In this document: piece after piece, positions 21,307 to 29,853 of the stretch
Numbering within the stretch: position 1 is the first letter of the stretch
How the letters are laid out: every line of letters begins with the position of its first letter
DNA from: a virus
Direction: 5' to 3' (one strand)
DNA length: 61,271 bases
IMG/VR virus record: IMGVR_UViG_3300020204_000070
Span: 1 to 61,271 of that record
Position numbers and translations under genes: made by a program
The notes under the pieces: model-generated
Databases searched by the model: none
The model's input: only the letters and a program-made list of their open reading frames with translations
Told to the model about the DNA's origin: nothing

Positions 21307-22206
21307 ATGGCCATGGACTTTTCTGCCCTCAAAAAAAATCGTGGTAACTTTGATTCCTTAATGAAGGAAGTCGAAAAGATTGCTACCCCTCAAGTTGAAA
21401 ACTCACAAAAGGACGATCGGTTTTGGCAACCAGAAGTTGACAAAGCTGGAAACGGTTACGCTGTAATCAGATTTCTACCTCCTCCTAAAGGAGAAGATCT
21501 TCCGTGGGTTAGAATTTGGAATCATGCTTTTCAAGGTCCCACTGGTAAGTGGTATATTGAAAACTCTCTAACTACACTAAGCAAACAAGATCCAGTTTCA
21601 GAACTTAATACTGAACTGTGGAACTCTGGTAGCGAAGACAATAGAAACATTGCACGTAAACAAAAGAGAAAGCTTACCTACATTTCTAACGTTTATATTG
21701 TAAAAGATCCAGCACATCCTGAAAACGAAGGTAAGACTTTCTTATTTAAGTTTGGTAAAAAGATTTTTGATAAAATCAAAGACGTAATGCAGCCTACTTA
21801 CGAGGATGAAGAAGCTATTAATCCTTTTGATTTTTGGAAAGGTGCAAACTTTAAACTGAAGATTCGTAATCTAGAAGGTTATCGTAATTACGACAAGTCT
21901 GAGTTTGATAGTATTGAACCACTATCAAGTGACGATGATGAGTTGGAAGGTATTTGGAAGAAGCAACACTCTTTACAAGAGTTTCTCGATCCTAAGCATT
22001 TTAAATCTTACGAAGAACTCAAGAGCAAGCTAGAGCAAGTCCTCTCTGCATCTGGTGCTTCTATCTCTCGTGCAGATGAGGTAGATTTGCAAGAACAAAA
22101 ACCTTCTAAGCCAGCTACTGCAGTAAAACGTAAGAACAATGATATTAATTTGGACGATGAAGACGAATCTTTGTCCTACTTTGCTAAGCTAGCAAACGAA
22201 GACTAA
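21307..22206 (+). CDS. 32: Single-stranded DNA-binding protein, T4 gp32-like
   Basis: 299 residues, near T4's 301. The basic N-terminal cooperativity region is MDFSALKKNRGNFDSLMKEV. The OB core has YAVIRFLPPP, GKWYIENSLTTL, LTYISNVYIVKDP and FKFGKKIFDKI. The C-terminal acidic tail (DINLDDEDESL) recruits other replication proteins. The Cys/His zinc ligands of T4 gp32 are missing, as in the cyanophage proteins. ACGGAGAACA precedes the ATG. The stop overlaps the convergent minus-strand gene by four bases. Confidence 0.93.
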   Translation: MAMDFSALKKNRGNFDSLMKEVEKIATPQVENSQKDDRFWQPEVDKAGNGYAVIRFLPPPKGEDLPWVRIWNHAFQGPTGKWYIENSLTTLSKQDPVSELNTELWNSGSEDNRNIARKQKRKLTYISNVYIVKDPAHPENEGKTFLFKFGKKIFDKIKDVMQPTYEDEEAINPFDFWKGANFKLKIRNLEGYRNYDKSEFDSIEPLSSDDDELEGIWKKQHSLQEFLDPKHFKSYEELKSKLEQVLSASGASISRADEVDLQEQKPSKPATAVKRKNNDINLDDEDESLSYFAKLANED

Positions 22207-24011
22207 TAAGTACTTACTCTTCCAATATAGTTGTCTAACGCGGATCCCCGATTGTTTGGTCGGGGATCTGCTTTTATGGGGATATAGTTATTAGTGCTTG
22301 TGTTAGTGACGTTATTAGAAACAATGGGTTGAGTACTTCCTTTGGAAGTAGAAATTTCATCCCTTAAAGATTGATTTTCTACAGACGTTTGTGCCACGTC
22401 AGAAGTAGATGTAGGCGCTGGTGAAACTGATGCTTGATTATAAACTGCCTCTCCCCTACTTCTTTGTTTTTCATCCATCTCTTTCATATATTTTTCTTCA
22501 ACGGGCGTTAACGGCCCTACATCTTCCCCTCTTAAATGTTGGCGTACTTTAGCTCGTATTTTGCCTTCTTCAGAGTTAGGATCTACTTTATCATTATAAA
22601 CAAACTTATTGTCTGCAGTACCGGTTGTGGAGGACTCAGCTGGGGTACTACCGGTCACAGCAGTTGTAGGTGTTGTAGTGGGTTTTGCAGAAGATCCAAT
22701 TCGTGGCGCTTCACTGCTACTATCTAATGCTGCTTCAGTAACTGAAGACCCGGCTCCCTTAGCTGATACTGCTTCAGTAACTGAAGACCCGGCTCCCTCA
22801 AATCCCTTACCCTGATTATAAACTGCTTCACCACCGCTTCTATTTTTTTCATTCCACCGGTCGGCGTAAGCTTGTTCTAAAGGCGTTAATGGTCCTACAT
22901 CTTCCCCTCTCATTGATTGACGTACTTTAGATCTTATTTTACCTTCTTCAGAGTCTTTACCTGCTGTATCGTTAAATTTAAACTTGCTTAGTTTTGCTTC
23001 AACTTCAGGAGATGCTTTTTTAGATGCCGAAGGGGTATCAGAAGCTGTACCAGCTGCAGCAGGAGCAGCAGACGCTGCAATTGCACCACCAATCTTTGTG
23101 GCTGGTGTAGGAGCAGTAGAAGCAGGTTGTGTAGCTAGTGCAGGAGCAGTAGAAGCAGGTTTAGGTGAAAGAAAAGTGCTCTGAAATAAGTCATCTTCTT
23201 TTGATAGACCAGAGCCTGCAGCTTCTTCTATTGATGCTGATCCAGACTGAAGCCTTTGATCCATGTCTGCTTTCTTAACAGCAGCTTCATCTTTTGTTTC
23301 TGCTATTTGACTTTCTTTTTTAAATCCAAGGTACGCAAGACCTCCAACTAATCCAACAGCAGCAGCTCCAGCTGCTACACCTCCAACTGCCCCCATTCCT
23401 AGTTTTGAGCCAGTACTAGCAGCTTTACCTACTGTTGATGCTTTACCTGCTTTACCTATTTTTCCAGGAAGATCGGGTAGGGAAGGTGATCCACCACTAC
23501 CAGAAGATTTATCTTCTGTAGTCTGATTTAATTTTTTAAGTTCTTTAAGTATTTCTTTTTGAGTCTCACTAGTCTCTTCAGCTGTTTTTAATTGATCTAT
23601 TTCTACTTGCTTGGGTTGGTTTAAGGCATCCTTGGCCTCTAAAGTTTCTGCTGAACTCATAACTGGAGCAGCATCCGGCTTAGTGTAATAGTTTGATTTT
23701 ACCGATTCCTTTACACCTTTACCAAAACTTTTAATACTACCAAAAAAAGATTTAAGTTCATCCTTTAAAGTAATTTCTTTTTCTTCTTCGTTAGGACTAT
23801 CTCTCCCACCCCCTTCTTTTTTACTTCTATTGCTTTTACCCAAAGATTCATGAATTTTCTTTAAATTTTCATTTATACTTTCTAAAAGCTTAGTTTGTTT
23901 TTCTCTAACCTCTTTTGCCTTAGATTCTTGATCCAAAGCATTAATGCTCTTTTTTGAGAGGTCAGATATTGCACTTTTAAATTCGTCGCTGCCTGGAGTA
24001 ATTATAGCCAT
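22203..24011 (-). CDS. Repeat-rich structural protein, tape-measure candidate
   Basis: 602 residues. The N-terminal 90 residues are helical and charged; a Gly/Ala-rich hydrophobic hairpin lies near residues 205-235 (LGMGAVGGVAAGAAAVGLVG). The second half is Ala/Ser/Thr-rich. A block of about 55 residues occurs twice (EEGKIRSKVRQSMRGEDVGP and EEGKIRAKVRQHLRGEDVGP, each ending in GEAVYNQ). It follows gp26 and gp51-like genes in the hub operon. No other gene in the window fits T4 gp29 (tape measure, 590 aa), so this is a candidate; the repeats are unusual for one. Confidence 0.5.
   Translation of the reverse strand: MAIITPGSDEFKSAISDLSKKSINALDQESKAKEVREKQTKLLESINENLKKIHESLGKSNRSKKEGGGRDSPNEEEKEITLKDELKSFFGSIKSFGKGVKESVKSNYYTKPDAAPVMSSAETLEAKDALNQPKQVEIDQLKTAEETSETQKEILKELKKLNQTTEDKSSGSGGSPSLPDLPGKIGKAGKASTVGKAASTGSKLGMGAVGGVAAGAAAVGLVGGLAYLGFKKESQIAETKDEAAVKKADMDQRLQSGSASIEEAAGSGLSKEDDLFQSTFLSPKPASTAPALATQPASTAPTPATKIGGAIAASAAPAAAGTASDTPSASKKASPEVEAKLSKFKFNDTAGKDSEEGKIRSKVRQSMRGEDVGPLTPLEQAYADRWNEKNRSGGEAVYNQGKGFEGAGSSVTEAVSAKGAGSSVTEAALDSSSEAPRIGSSAKPTTTPTTAVTGSTPAESSTTGTADNKFVYNDKVDPNSEEGKIRAKVRQHLRGEDVGPLTPVEEKYMKEMDEKQRSRGEAVYNQASVSPAPTSTSDVAQTSVENQSLRDEISTSKGSTQPIVSNNVTNTSTNNYIPIKADPRPNNRGSALDNYIGRVSTY
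22243..22268. other. GC-rich inverted repeat at the convergent gp32 / minus-strand junction
   Basis: GATCCCCGA and TCGGGGATC form a perfect 9-bp stem around TTGTTTGG, within the last codons of the minus-strand gene and 37 bases past the gp32 stop. CTTTT follows on the plus strand. In this AT-rich DNA it stands out and may end the gp32 transcript. Confidence 0.5.
22731..22798. repeat. Direct repeat, 29 bp, period 39
   Basis: TGCTTCAGTAACTGAAGACC plus nine more bases occurs at 22731-22759 and again identically at 22770-22798. Each copy contains the inverted repeat CTTCAGT/ACTGAAG. It codes the protein repeat GAGSSVTEA in the 602-residue minus-strand protein and is a likely slippage site. Confidence 0.8.
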
Positions 24012-24170
24012 TTAAATATGCTTTGAGTTTTGTTTTAAAATTTTAAGTCTTTCGTTTTCGTTCTTTACAAAATCTACCAACATTGTAATATAAACTTCCC
24101 TTTCCCAAGGCATCATATTTTCTATTTCAGTTAATGAATATTTGTGATGTTGCATTAACGAAAAATTCAT
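24012..24170 (-). CDS. 51: Baseplate hub assembly protein, gp51-like, 52 aa
   Basis: Residues MNFSLMQHHKYSLTEIENMM and PWEREVYITMLVDFVKNENE match a short protein that follows gp26 in T4-like aquatic phages and is usually linked to gp51, the hub assembly factor. It is much shorter than T4 gp51. The frame stays open upstream into the end of gp26 (KFFRLTLSQESLINYFS) without a standard start, so a longer form with an unusual start is possible. It lies between gp26 and the repeat-rich gene. Confidence 0.55.
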   Translation of the reverse strand: MNFSLMQHHKYSLTEIENMMPWEREVYITMLVDFVKNENERLKILKQNSKHI

Positions 24171-24205
24171 ACTAAAATAGTTAATTAAACTTTCCTGAGA
24201 AAGGG

Positions 24206-24904
24206 TTAGACGAAAAAATTTTGCAGTCCTTCTATTCGTGAAGTATTATGATGTCCACACTTAGGACAATCCGATTCTACTTCTTGTACTATTTTTGGAG
24301 ACGTAATAAAAAACTGCTCTATTTTTTCAAACTGCTCCTTAGTTAAACTGTTTATAAAAATATCTAAATCTTCTTCAGACTGTTCATCTATATCCCAATA
24401 CTGATCTTCTTGAAACACTCCTTTAACACACTTTTTAACCATTTTAAATACTTCTTCTGTGTTATCTGATTCGTAAATTTTTACTACAGAATCAAACTTT
24501 GGATATCTCATATGTACACCAACACTATTATTAATCATAATTTTATTAGTGTGGTTATCTTTTTTTTCTACCTTTAAATTTTCAATATTAAAATTAGAAT
24601 CGTAGTTCTCTTTACAGTTAGCACAAGTAATCACCACTTCAACTTTTTCACTAATAGACTTTGCTCTTAGTTGCATAAAAATGTATTCAACATCAAAGTG
24701 AGTAAGTTCTTTAGTATTTAACTTTTGAAACGTACACACATCTACTATTTCGTTTACAATCCTAATTACTTCGTCTTCGCTTGCTTCAGCCATAGTAAGT
24801 AAAACTTTATGCTCTTTAACTAAAAATGGCCTAAATCTTACTGGCTTATCGGTTGAAGGTAAAATTAATTCATAAGTTGGTACTTCAAGAATTGGTAAAG
24901 GCAT
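24206..24904 (-). CDS. 26: Baseplate hub protein, T4 gp26-like
   Basis: 232 residues, near T4 gp26 (208). The opening PTYELILPSTDKPVRFRPFL and KEHKVLLTMAEA is the T4 base-plate family pattern. Two Cys pairs, CANC (middle) and CPKC (near the end), could bind zinc, a feature shared with some relatives. It acts in building the baseplate hub. GGAGATATT precedes the ATG on the minus strand. Confidence 0.75.
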   Translation of the reverse strand: MPLPILEVPTYELILPSTDKPVRFRPFLVKEHKVLLTMAEASEDEVIRIVNEIVDVCTFQKLNTKELTHFDVEYIFMQLRAKSISEKVEVVITCANCKENYDSNFNIENLKVEKKDNHTNKIMINNSVGVHMRYPKFDSVVKIYESDNTEEVFKMVKKCVKGVFQEDQYWDIDEQSEEDLDIFINSLTKEQFEKIEQFFITSPKIVQEVESDCPKCGHHNTSRIEGLQNFFV

Positions 24905-24919
24905 AATATCTCCATAAAA

Positions 24920-25624
24920 TTAAGGCGACAGAGGAAAGTTACTTCCTTGATCTGCTCCAGTTCCACCTGGGTTGTTATCTGAACTCCACGAAAAAGAGGC
25001 AAAGTTTCTCACGGGAGTGTTCGTAGAGAGGTTTGGTACAATAGAAGGAGAGACTAAAGGTATTCCTTTCTTGCGAGCAGATAAATCTGTTCTTCTCCAC
25101 AAACGATATGCAAAAATAATATTTAATCTGTGTGTTTGGTTTTGAGAAGCTTGATTTAAATCCATTAAGTTCATACTACGAGGAAAAGCTTCTAACAAAT
25201 CTACTCCGTATGTTATTTGATCTCTTTCGTCTAACTGATTAATAGTTATTTCACTTCTATAGTCTTCTTGAAATCTAACTTCAAAGGAATCTCTATCTAT
25301 AATAGTTTCCATCCAATCATCAAAAAATTTTTTTACTTTCATTTCTCTATCAACATGAAAAGTCATGCTTATTCCGTCCCCACCATATTCAGATCCGATT
25401 GGTCTTTGCTCTGAAGGACCAGAAGCTATCTTCAAAGGTCTTACAGATAAATTTAAAGGGGGAAAGTTGGAAATTTCTGCAAATAAACTTACAAGTCTAG
25501 AATTTTCTGAGTTTACGCTTCCTCCAATTCTGGGAGGTTTAATTAAAACTTCAAATCTATTAGATCTAGCTAAACCTCTAGACTTTACTTGAGCTTGAAA
25601 GTTGGCTAAACTGAATGTGGCCAT
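24920..25624 (-). CDS. gp19-family tail-tube protein (gp54-type tube initiator candidate)
   Basis: 234 residues with the tube-protein pattern: RSNRFEVLIKPPRI near the N-terminus, then VDREMKVKKFFDDWMETIID, YGVDLLEAFPRSMNLMDLNQ and IIFAYRLWRR. This is the gp19 fold shared by the major tube protein, gp48 and gp54. Because gp48 is the next plus-strand gene and the neighbours are baseplate genes, a gp54-like starter of the tube is the best guess. Its C-terminal 40 residues are flexible and Ser/Gly/Asn-rich. It overlaps the gp2 gene by one base. Confidence 0.6.
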   Translation of the reverse strand: MATFSLANFQAQVKSRGLARSNRFEVLIKPPRIGGSVNSENSRLVSLFAEISNFPPLNLSVRPLKIASGPSEQRPIGSEYGGDGISMTFHVDREMKVKKFFDDWMETIIDRDSFEVRFQEDYRSEITINQLDERDQITYGVDLLEAFPRSMNLMDLNQASQNQTHRLNIIFAYRLWRRTDLSARKKGIPLVSPSIVPNLSTNTPVRNFASFSWSSDNNPGGTGADQGSNFPLSP

Positions 25625-26187
25625 TAGTATTTTTTCCTTATTTCTGTCCAGACGGTATTTTTGGATGCACCTTCAAAACTTTCAACTGGTAATTGTGAAG
25701 CAATAATCCAATCTGGAAACGGTACTCTTAAAAACCTTGTTTGTATATTATCGTTAAGATATCTTCTTACACAAGCTCTAGCTGGTGCCAATTTTGAGGC
25801 ACTTTCTAATATTCTCCACGAAAAGTTTAATTTTGTAGTTTCATCCATCTTTTCGTTGTTTGTATAATCTGATAAAAAACCTAAAATTCTAAATCTTAAA
25901 AGGTAGGGTAGATAATGTAAGTTAAGTCCAACAAACCCACCACTAAACTTCCTAAAGGGTAATACTAATGGAAACAAATCGTAAAAAGGAAGCTTATCCT
26001 TTAGCTTAGGATCATAACCAAACAAATACATTTCACCGGGAAAAATGTTATTTACCAACTTTCCCTCCCTCATAAGTTGGGTAGTTTGAATTCTACCTAA
26101 CTTCCTTATTTGAGTTTGATACCATTGAGAAGATCTCTCAACATCTCCTGCCTGTGTTCTTAAGGTTGAAAAAACGTTATTAGCCAT
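25624..26187 (-). CDS. 2: DNA end protector protein, gp2-like
   Basis: 187 residues. INQ-free core pattern IFPGEMYLFGYDPKLKDKLP, YDLFPLVLPFR, GLNLHYLPYLLRFR and DETTKLNFSWRIL agrees with the proteins called gp2 in T4-like cyanophages. gp2 joins the filled head and shields the DNA ends from host RecBCD. The gene sits directly after gp4, as genes 4 and 2 are neighbours in T4. Residue-level similarity to T4 gp2 itself is low by eye, so the name rests on the aquatic relatives. Confidence 0.6.
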   Translation of the reverse strand: MANNVFSTLRTQAGDVERSSQWYQTQIRKLGRIQTTQLMREGKLVNNIFPGEMYLFGYDPKLKDKLPFYDLFPLVLPFRKFSGGFVGLNLHYLPYLLRFRILGFLSDYTNNEKMDETTKLNFSWRILESASKLAPARACVRRYLNDNIQTRFLRVPFPDWIIASQLPVESFEGASKNTVWTEIRKKY

Positions 26188-26636
26188 TATTTTTTAATAC
26201 CAAGATCTTTTTCCGTTAGTACTAGAAATTTCCAACCTCTGTCTTCGCAAAAAATATTTGCTGCCTTCCATTTTGATTGATTAACTCCATAAGTAAAAAC
26301 TTCTTCAATAAATTTCTTAGTTTGTTTTTGTGGAATTAGAGGAGGCTTAGTAAATCTTTCTGGTTTAATTTCTATTAAATATTTTGTAATTAGTCCGTTT
26401 TTATCTAAAACCTTAATATAAAAATCTACAAAATAACGATGTATCTTATTATCTACTGGTGATTTATATGGAATAACCATAGTTTCTGACCCCCACTCTA
26501 ATATGGAAGAGTTGAAATCACACCATTTCATAAATTTGAATTCCCAGGACGATCTATAGATTACATCAAACACATCACCTTTGTATTTTTTAGGGTTTTG
26601 TATTCTATACCGCCCTTTATAAGTTTCTTTGTACAT
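26187..26636 (-). CDS. 4: Head completion protein, T4 gp4-like (gp50/65)
   Basis: 149 residues versus 150 in T4. The whole length follows T4 gp4: KGRYRIQNPKKYKGDVFDVI, YRSSWEFKFMKWCDF, VIPYKSPVDNKIHRYFVDFY and YLIEIKPER. The last three contain the E, D and E-x-K residues of the TnsA/PD-(D/E)XK nuclease fold noted for this family. It completes filled heads before tail attachment. It is the first gene of the minus-strand operon, with a late-type box 25 bases upstream. Confidence 0.9.
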   Translation of the reverse strand: MYKETYKGRYRIQNPKKYKGDVFDVIYRSSWEFKFMKWCDFNSSILEWGSETMVIPYKSPVDNKIHRYFVDFYIKVLDKNGLITKYLIEIKPERFTKPPLIPQKQTKKFIEEVFTYGVNQSKWKAANIFCEDRGWKFLVLTEKDLGIKK

Positions 26637-26642
26637 TTCACA

Positions 26643-26651
26643 ATAAATATA
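26643..26651 (+). promoter_or_regulatory. Late-type promoter box ATAAATATA for the gp48 operon
   Basis: ATAAATATA stands 28 bases upstream of the gp48 ATG, in the 43-base gap between divergent operons. It matches the T4 late -10 element TATAAATA in its core, and the same box recurs before other late operons here. Confidence 0.6.
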
Positions 26652-26660
26652 AAGTCCTCA

Positions 26661-26670
26661 ATTTATTTAT
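26661..26670 (-). promoter_or_regulatory. Minus-strand late-type promoter box for the gp4 operon
   Basis: Read on the minus strand the sequence is ATAAATAAAT, ending 24 bases before the gp4 ATG. With the plus-strand box at 26643-26651 it makes a divergent, overlapping promoter pair: each start region lies in the other box. Confidence 0.5.
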
Positions 26671-26679
26671 CCAAAAAAA

Positions 26680-27807
26680 ATGCCAGTTTACTACGAAGAT
26701 TTTGAAAGAACAATTGAAACTAATGTTGAAAAGTACAGAACTTCGCCATTTGATCCAAAACTCAATGTTTTTCAATATCCCGAAGGATTAGGATCGACGG
26801 ATAATTTTAAGCAATTTGTACTTTTTAATATAAACGTTAGAGGTAAATCTAAGTTTAATAGGGATCAAAGACTCGAGGTGGTAATAAGAGAAGATTCTGC
26901 TCAACTTTCCGAAGATCAACTATCTCAAGCTGCCACCGCTACAGCTGCTTTAGCTGGTGCTGCTGCTGGTGCTGGAATAGCTAGTCTAGCATTAAACTTT
27001 GCCGGTAAATTAAACGAAAAAGAAAAAGCTACAGGTTCCAACTATAGGCCAGCTGGATCGGGTGGATTAAAAGATACTCTTATTAAAGGTTCAGGTGCTG
27101 CTGCTGGTGCATTGACTGGAGTAGCTTTGGCTAAATCGGAAATGCTTAAACCCGATACCACCTATAGAATAAAAGATGCAATTGCGTTGTATATTAATGA
27201 CCCTCCTTCTGTGAGATACAACGCTCAGTATAGCAATAAAGAATTAGGGACACTGGCTGGTATAGTAGGATCGATATCGAGTATTGATTCAATGGCATCT
27301 GCTTTGAAGGCAGGAGGGGAAGCTGGAGCAGCGATAGCTTTAAATTTTGCCAAAGTGCCTTCTGCGTTGGGCATTGGGTCTCCAGCTGAAATTTTAGGAG
27401 CTTCTGCTAAAGTTGCATTAAATCCATTCAAAGAAGTTTTATTTGAGTCTATTGATTTCAGATCATTTTCATTTAAGTATAGATTTTTACCTAAAAGTGA
27501 ATCAGAATCAAAGCATGTAAAATCTATAATTGATAAATTTAAATTCCACATGCATCCGGAACTGAGTACTAATAAACTATTTTTTATATATCCATCTGAG
27601 TTTCAAATTTCATATTTCTATAAAGATAAAAAGAATGAGTATTTACACAATTTTAAACCTTGCGTATTAGAATCTATGGATGTTACATATGGGGGAGATA
27701 CTTACTCTAGTTTTTTAGATACCGGATATCCAACAGAAGTAAACTTATCTCTCACGTTTAGGGAAACTGAAATTCTTACGAAAGATCAAATTGACAAAGG
27801 CTTCTAA
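26680..27807 (+). CDS. 48: Baseplate tail-tube cap, T4 gp48-like
   Basis: 375 residues (T4: 364). A long Ala/Gly-rich middle (ATAALAGAAAGAGIASLALN and similar) separates an N-terminal part from a C-terminal domain with FRSFSFKYRFLPKSESE, FFIYPSEFQISY and VNLSLTFRETEILTKDQI. The C-terminal pattern and length agree with gp48, which caps the baseplate and starts the tube. No normal ribosome site precedes the ATG, only an A-run. It overlaps the next start by one base. Confidence 0.75.
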   Translation: MPVYYEDFERTIETNVEKYRTSPFDPKLNVFQYPEGLGSTDNFKQFVLFNINVRGKSKFNRDQRLEVVIREDSAQLSEDQLSQAATATAALAGAAAGAGIASLALNFAGKLNEKEKATGSNYRPAGSGGLKDTLIKGSGAAAGALTGVALAKSEMLKPDTTYRIKDAIALYINDPPSVRYNAQYSNKELGTLAGIVGSISSIDSMASALKAGGEAGAAIALNFAKVPSALGIGSPAEILGASAKVALNPFKEVLFESIDFRSFSFKYRFLPKSESESKHVKSIIDKFKFHMHPELSTNKLFFIYPSEFQISYFYKDKKNEYLHNFKPCVLESMDVTYGGDTYSSFLDTGYPTEVNLSLTFRETEILTKDQIDKGF

Positions 27808-28508
27808 TGTATTTTACTAATTTACCTACCACTTACTTTACTTTAGATGATAGAACTTCTGTTCAAATTGTTACCAATATTTTAATGCGGACAATTTTTA
27901 CAGATGAATTAAAAGATAATTTTTCTTTGTATGATGAGTATGATATCGTAGATGGAGAAACGCCTGAAATAACTGCATTTAAAATTTATGGTAATTCAGA
28001 ACTACATTGGATAATTTTACACACTAATGATATTATTGACCCTAGATTTGATTGGGTACTATCTCAAACTCAACTTAAAACATATGTGGAATCTAAGTAC
28101 GGAAATATCAACGCCGTGCATCATTATGTAAATAACCAAGGTCACACGGTTTCTGGAAATGTGGTGTTGAATGGATCTACTTTTACTACTTACCAGGTTG
28201 GAGATGTGGTTTATAATTTAGGAAATGCCGGTGAAGGGTACATCACATCTAAGCCAACTAACACACAAATTATTGTTACAGCCTCTAAAGGAGGCTTTCA
28301 AGCTACTAACGTAGTTACAAACAATTTAACTAGTTTTAGTAATGTCACTATCTCCAACGTTACTATAGTGTCAGGTACTCCAGTTACAAATTTTAATTTT
28401 GAAGACGAGGCAAATGAATCAAAGCGAAGAATTAAAATTTTAAAACCACAGTATATACAAAAAGTTATAAACGATTTTCAATCAAAGATGTCTGATATAA
28501 ATGTCTAA
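27807..28508 (+). CDS. 53: Baseplate wedge protein, T4 gp53-like
   Basis: 233 residues (T4: 196). The diagnostic region is YDEYDIVDGETPEITAFKIY, then SELHWIILHTNDIIDPRFDW and LKTYVESKYG. The C-terminal half carries an inserted beta-rich stretch of about 60 residues before a final helix (RIKILKPQYIQKVINDF). gp53 joins wedge and hub. It overlaps the next gene by 8 bases. Confidence 0.88.
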   Translation: MYFTNLPTTYFTLDDRTSVQIVTNILMRTIFTDELKDNFSLYDEYDIVDGETPEITAFKIYGNSELHWIILHTNDIIDPRFDWVLSQTQLKTYVESKYGNINAVHHYVNNQGHTVSGNVVLNGSTFTTYQVGDVVYNLGNAGEGYITSKPTNTQIIVTASKGGFQATNVVTNNLTSFSNVTISNVTIVSGTPVTNFNFEDEANESKRRIKILKPQYIQKVINDFQSKMSDINV

Positions 28509-29853
28509 TGCTGCAGGATTACAAAAAGCTGGTGCTGTTGAGATAACTGAGCTAAATCTAATTAGCAGTAAAAACACTGTATTTGATTTAAAAGAATTTT
28601 TAGTAGAATTCAATCTTTACGAGGATATTTTTTCCAACAACCTTTATGGCGATATACTACTTTCTGATAGTAGGAACCTAATTGACTTAGTACCAATTAT
28701 TGGAGAAGAATATTTAAATGTGGAGTTTGTTACTCCATCGTTTAAAGAAGCAGGTCATTTTATTAAGAAAACATTTAGAGTATTTAAAGTAAGTAATAGA
28801 AAGATTGTTAGGGATAATAATACTCAATTGTTTGTTTTACATTTTGTTTCAATGGAATTGATTTATGATATTCAATTGCCTTTATTTAAAAGTTTTAAAG
28901 GTAAGGGTCATCAAATAGTAAATGATTTGTACTTTGACTATCTTGCAGCAAGTAGAAATTTTTTAATTAATGAAAAAGGACTAAATTTAGAAACTCCCGC
29001 AACAACTTTAGTAACCATAAACGAAACAAGCAATGATATAAAGTTTGTATCTCCGGGTTGGACTCCTTTTAGATGCATAAACTGGATAGCTACTAAATCT
29101 ATTCCTAGCAACGGAAAAGCTAATAACTTTTTATTTTTTGAAACTAACAGAGCTTTTTATTTTGGTTCTTTAGAAACCATTTACAAGGATGCAATAGAAA
29201 ATAAAAATATATTGGGTGTTTATACTCTAGCTCCTAATAATATTAGAGAAAAAGGTGCTGTTGATATAATGAGGGAATTAACTCTTGTTCAATCGGTTGA
29301 AATGATAGAATCGACAGATCATATAAAAAATTACACCAATGGATATCTAGCTAATAGATTAATTACTCTAGATATATTAAATAAAAAATACGAGCAGTTT
29401 GATTATGATTACGTTAGCGATTATGCTAACCACTATCACACATCAGGGAAGGGCAATTTAGCTAAACCAAATTTTGATATTAATGGCCCTAGAAATCCTG
29501 CATCAAGTATTAGTTTTTATCCAATTAACTCAAAATTGTTTAATGATTTTAAAGGTAATGTTAGTGAGAAGATAAAAGATATTTACGGTAACAGAAAATC
29601 TAGTATGATTGGTACTACCAACATAAAATTAAATTTAGCTGTACCAGGAAGAACAGATATAGAGGCTGGAAGAATGATTTATTTTAAATTTCCTGCTCTT
29701 GGTCCAGCGTCTGAGGAAGATCTTAATATGGATAAAATAGATAAAGAGTATTCGGGATATTATTTAATTACAGCTATTCATCATAGAGTGACATTCCAAG
29801 AACATACAATGTCGATGGAAGTAATTAAAGATTCACTAAGGATTGAGGAATAA
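28501..29853 (+). CDS. Baseplate hub protein, gp27-like
   Basis: 450 residues. The N-terminal domain (VEITELNLISSKNTVFDLKE, then EFNLYEDIFSNNLYGDILLS) is the pattern of the hub protein that precedes gp5 in T4-like aquatic phages. The C-terminal part ends in RMIYFKFPALG, YYLITAIHHRVTF and EHTMSMEVIKD, reminiscent of gp27/VgrG hub beta-barrels. It lies directly before gp5, its expected partner. Direct similarity to T4 gp27 (391 aa) is weak by eye. Confidence 0.65.
   Translation: MSNAAGLQKAGAVEITELNLISSKNTVFDLKEFLVEFNLYEDIFSNNLYGDILLSDSRNLIDLVPIIGEEYLNVEFVTPSFKEAGHFIKKTFRVFKVSNRKIVRDNNTQLFVLHFVSMELIYDIQLPLFKSFKGKGHQIVNDLYFDYLAASRNFLINEKGLNLETPATTLVTINETSNDIKFVSPGWTPFRCINWIATKSIPSNGKANNFLFFETNRAFYFGSLETIYKDAIENKNILGVYTLAPNNIREKGAVDIMRELTLVQSVEMIESTDHIKNYTNGYLANRLITLDILNKKYEQFDYDYVSDYANHYHTSGKGNLAKPNFDINGPRNPASSISFYPINSKLFNDFKGNVSEKIKDIYGNRKSSMIGTTNIKLNLAVPGRTDIEAGRMIYFKFPALGPASEEDLNMDKIDKEYSGYYLITAIHHRVTFQEHTMSMEVIKDSLRIEE

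Noticed and set aside
22536-23184. Plus-strand frames opposite the 602-residue protein
   Set aside because: Ala/Val/Pro-rich shadows of the Ala/Ser/Thr-rich minus-strand gene.
24171-24235. Upstream extension of the gp51-like frame into gp26
   Set aside because: Content looks protein-like but no standard start codon exists; I annotated the ATG form and mentioned the longer option.
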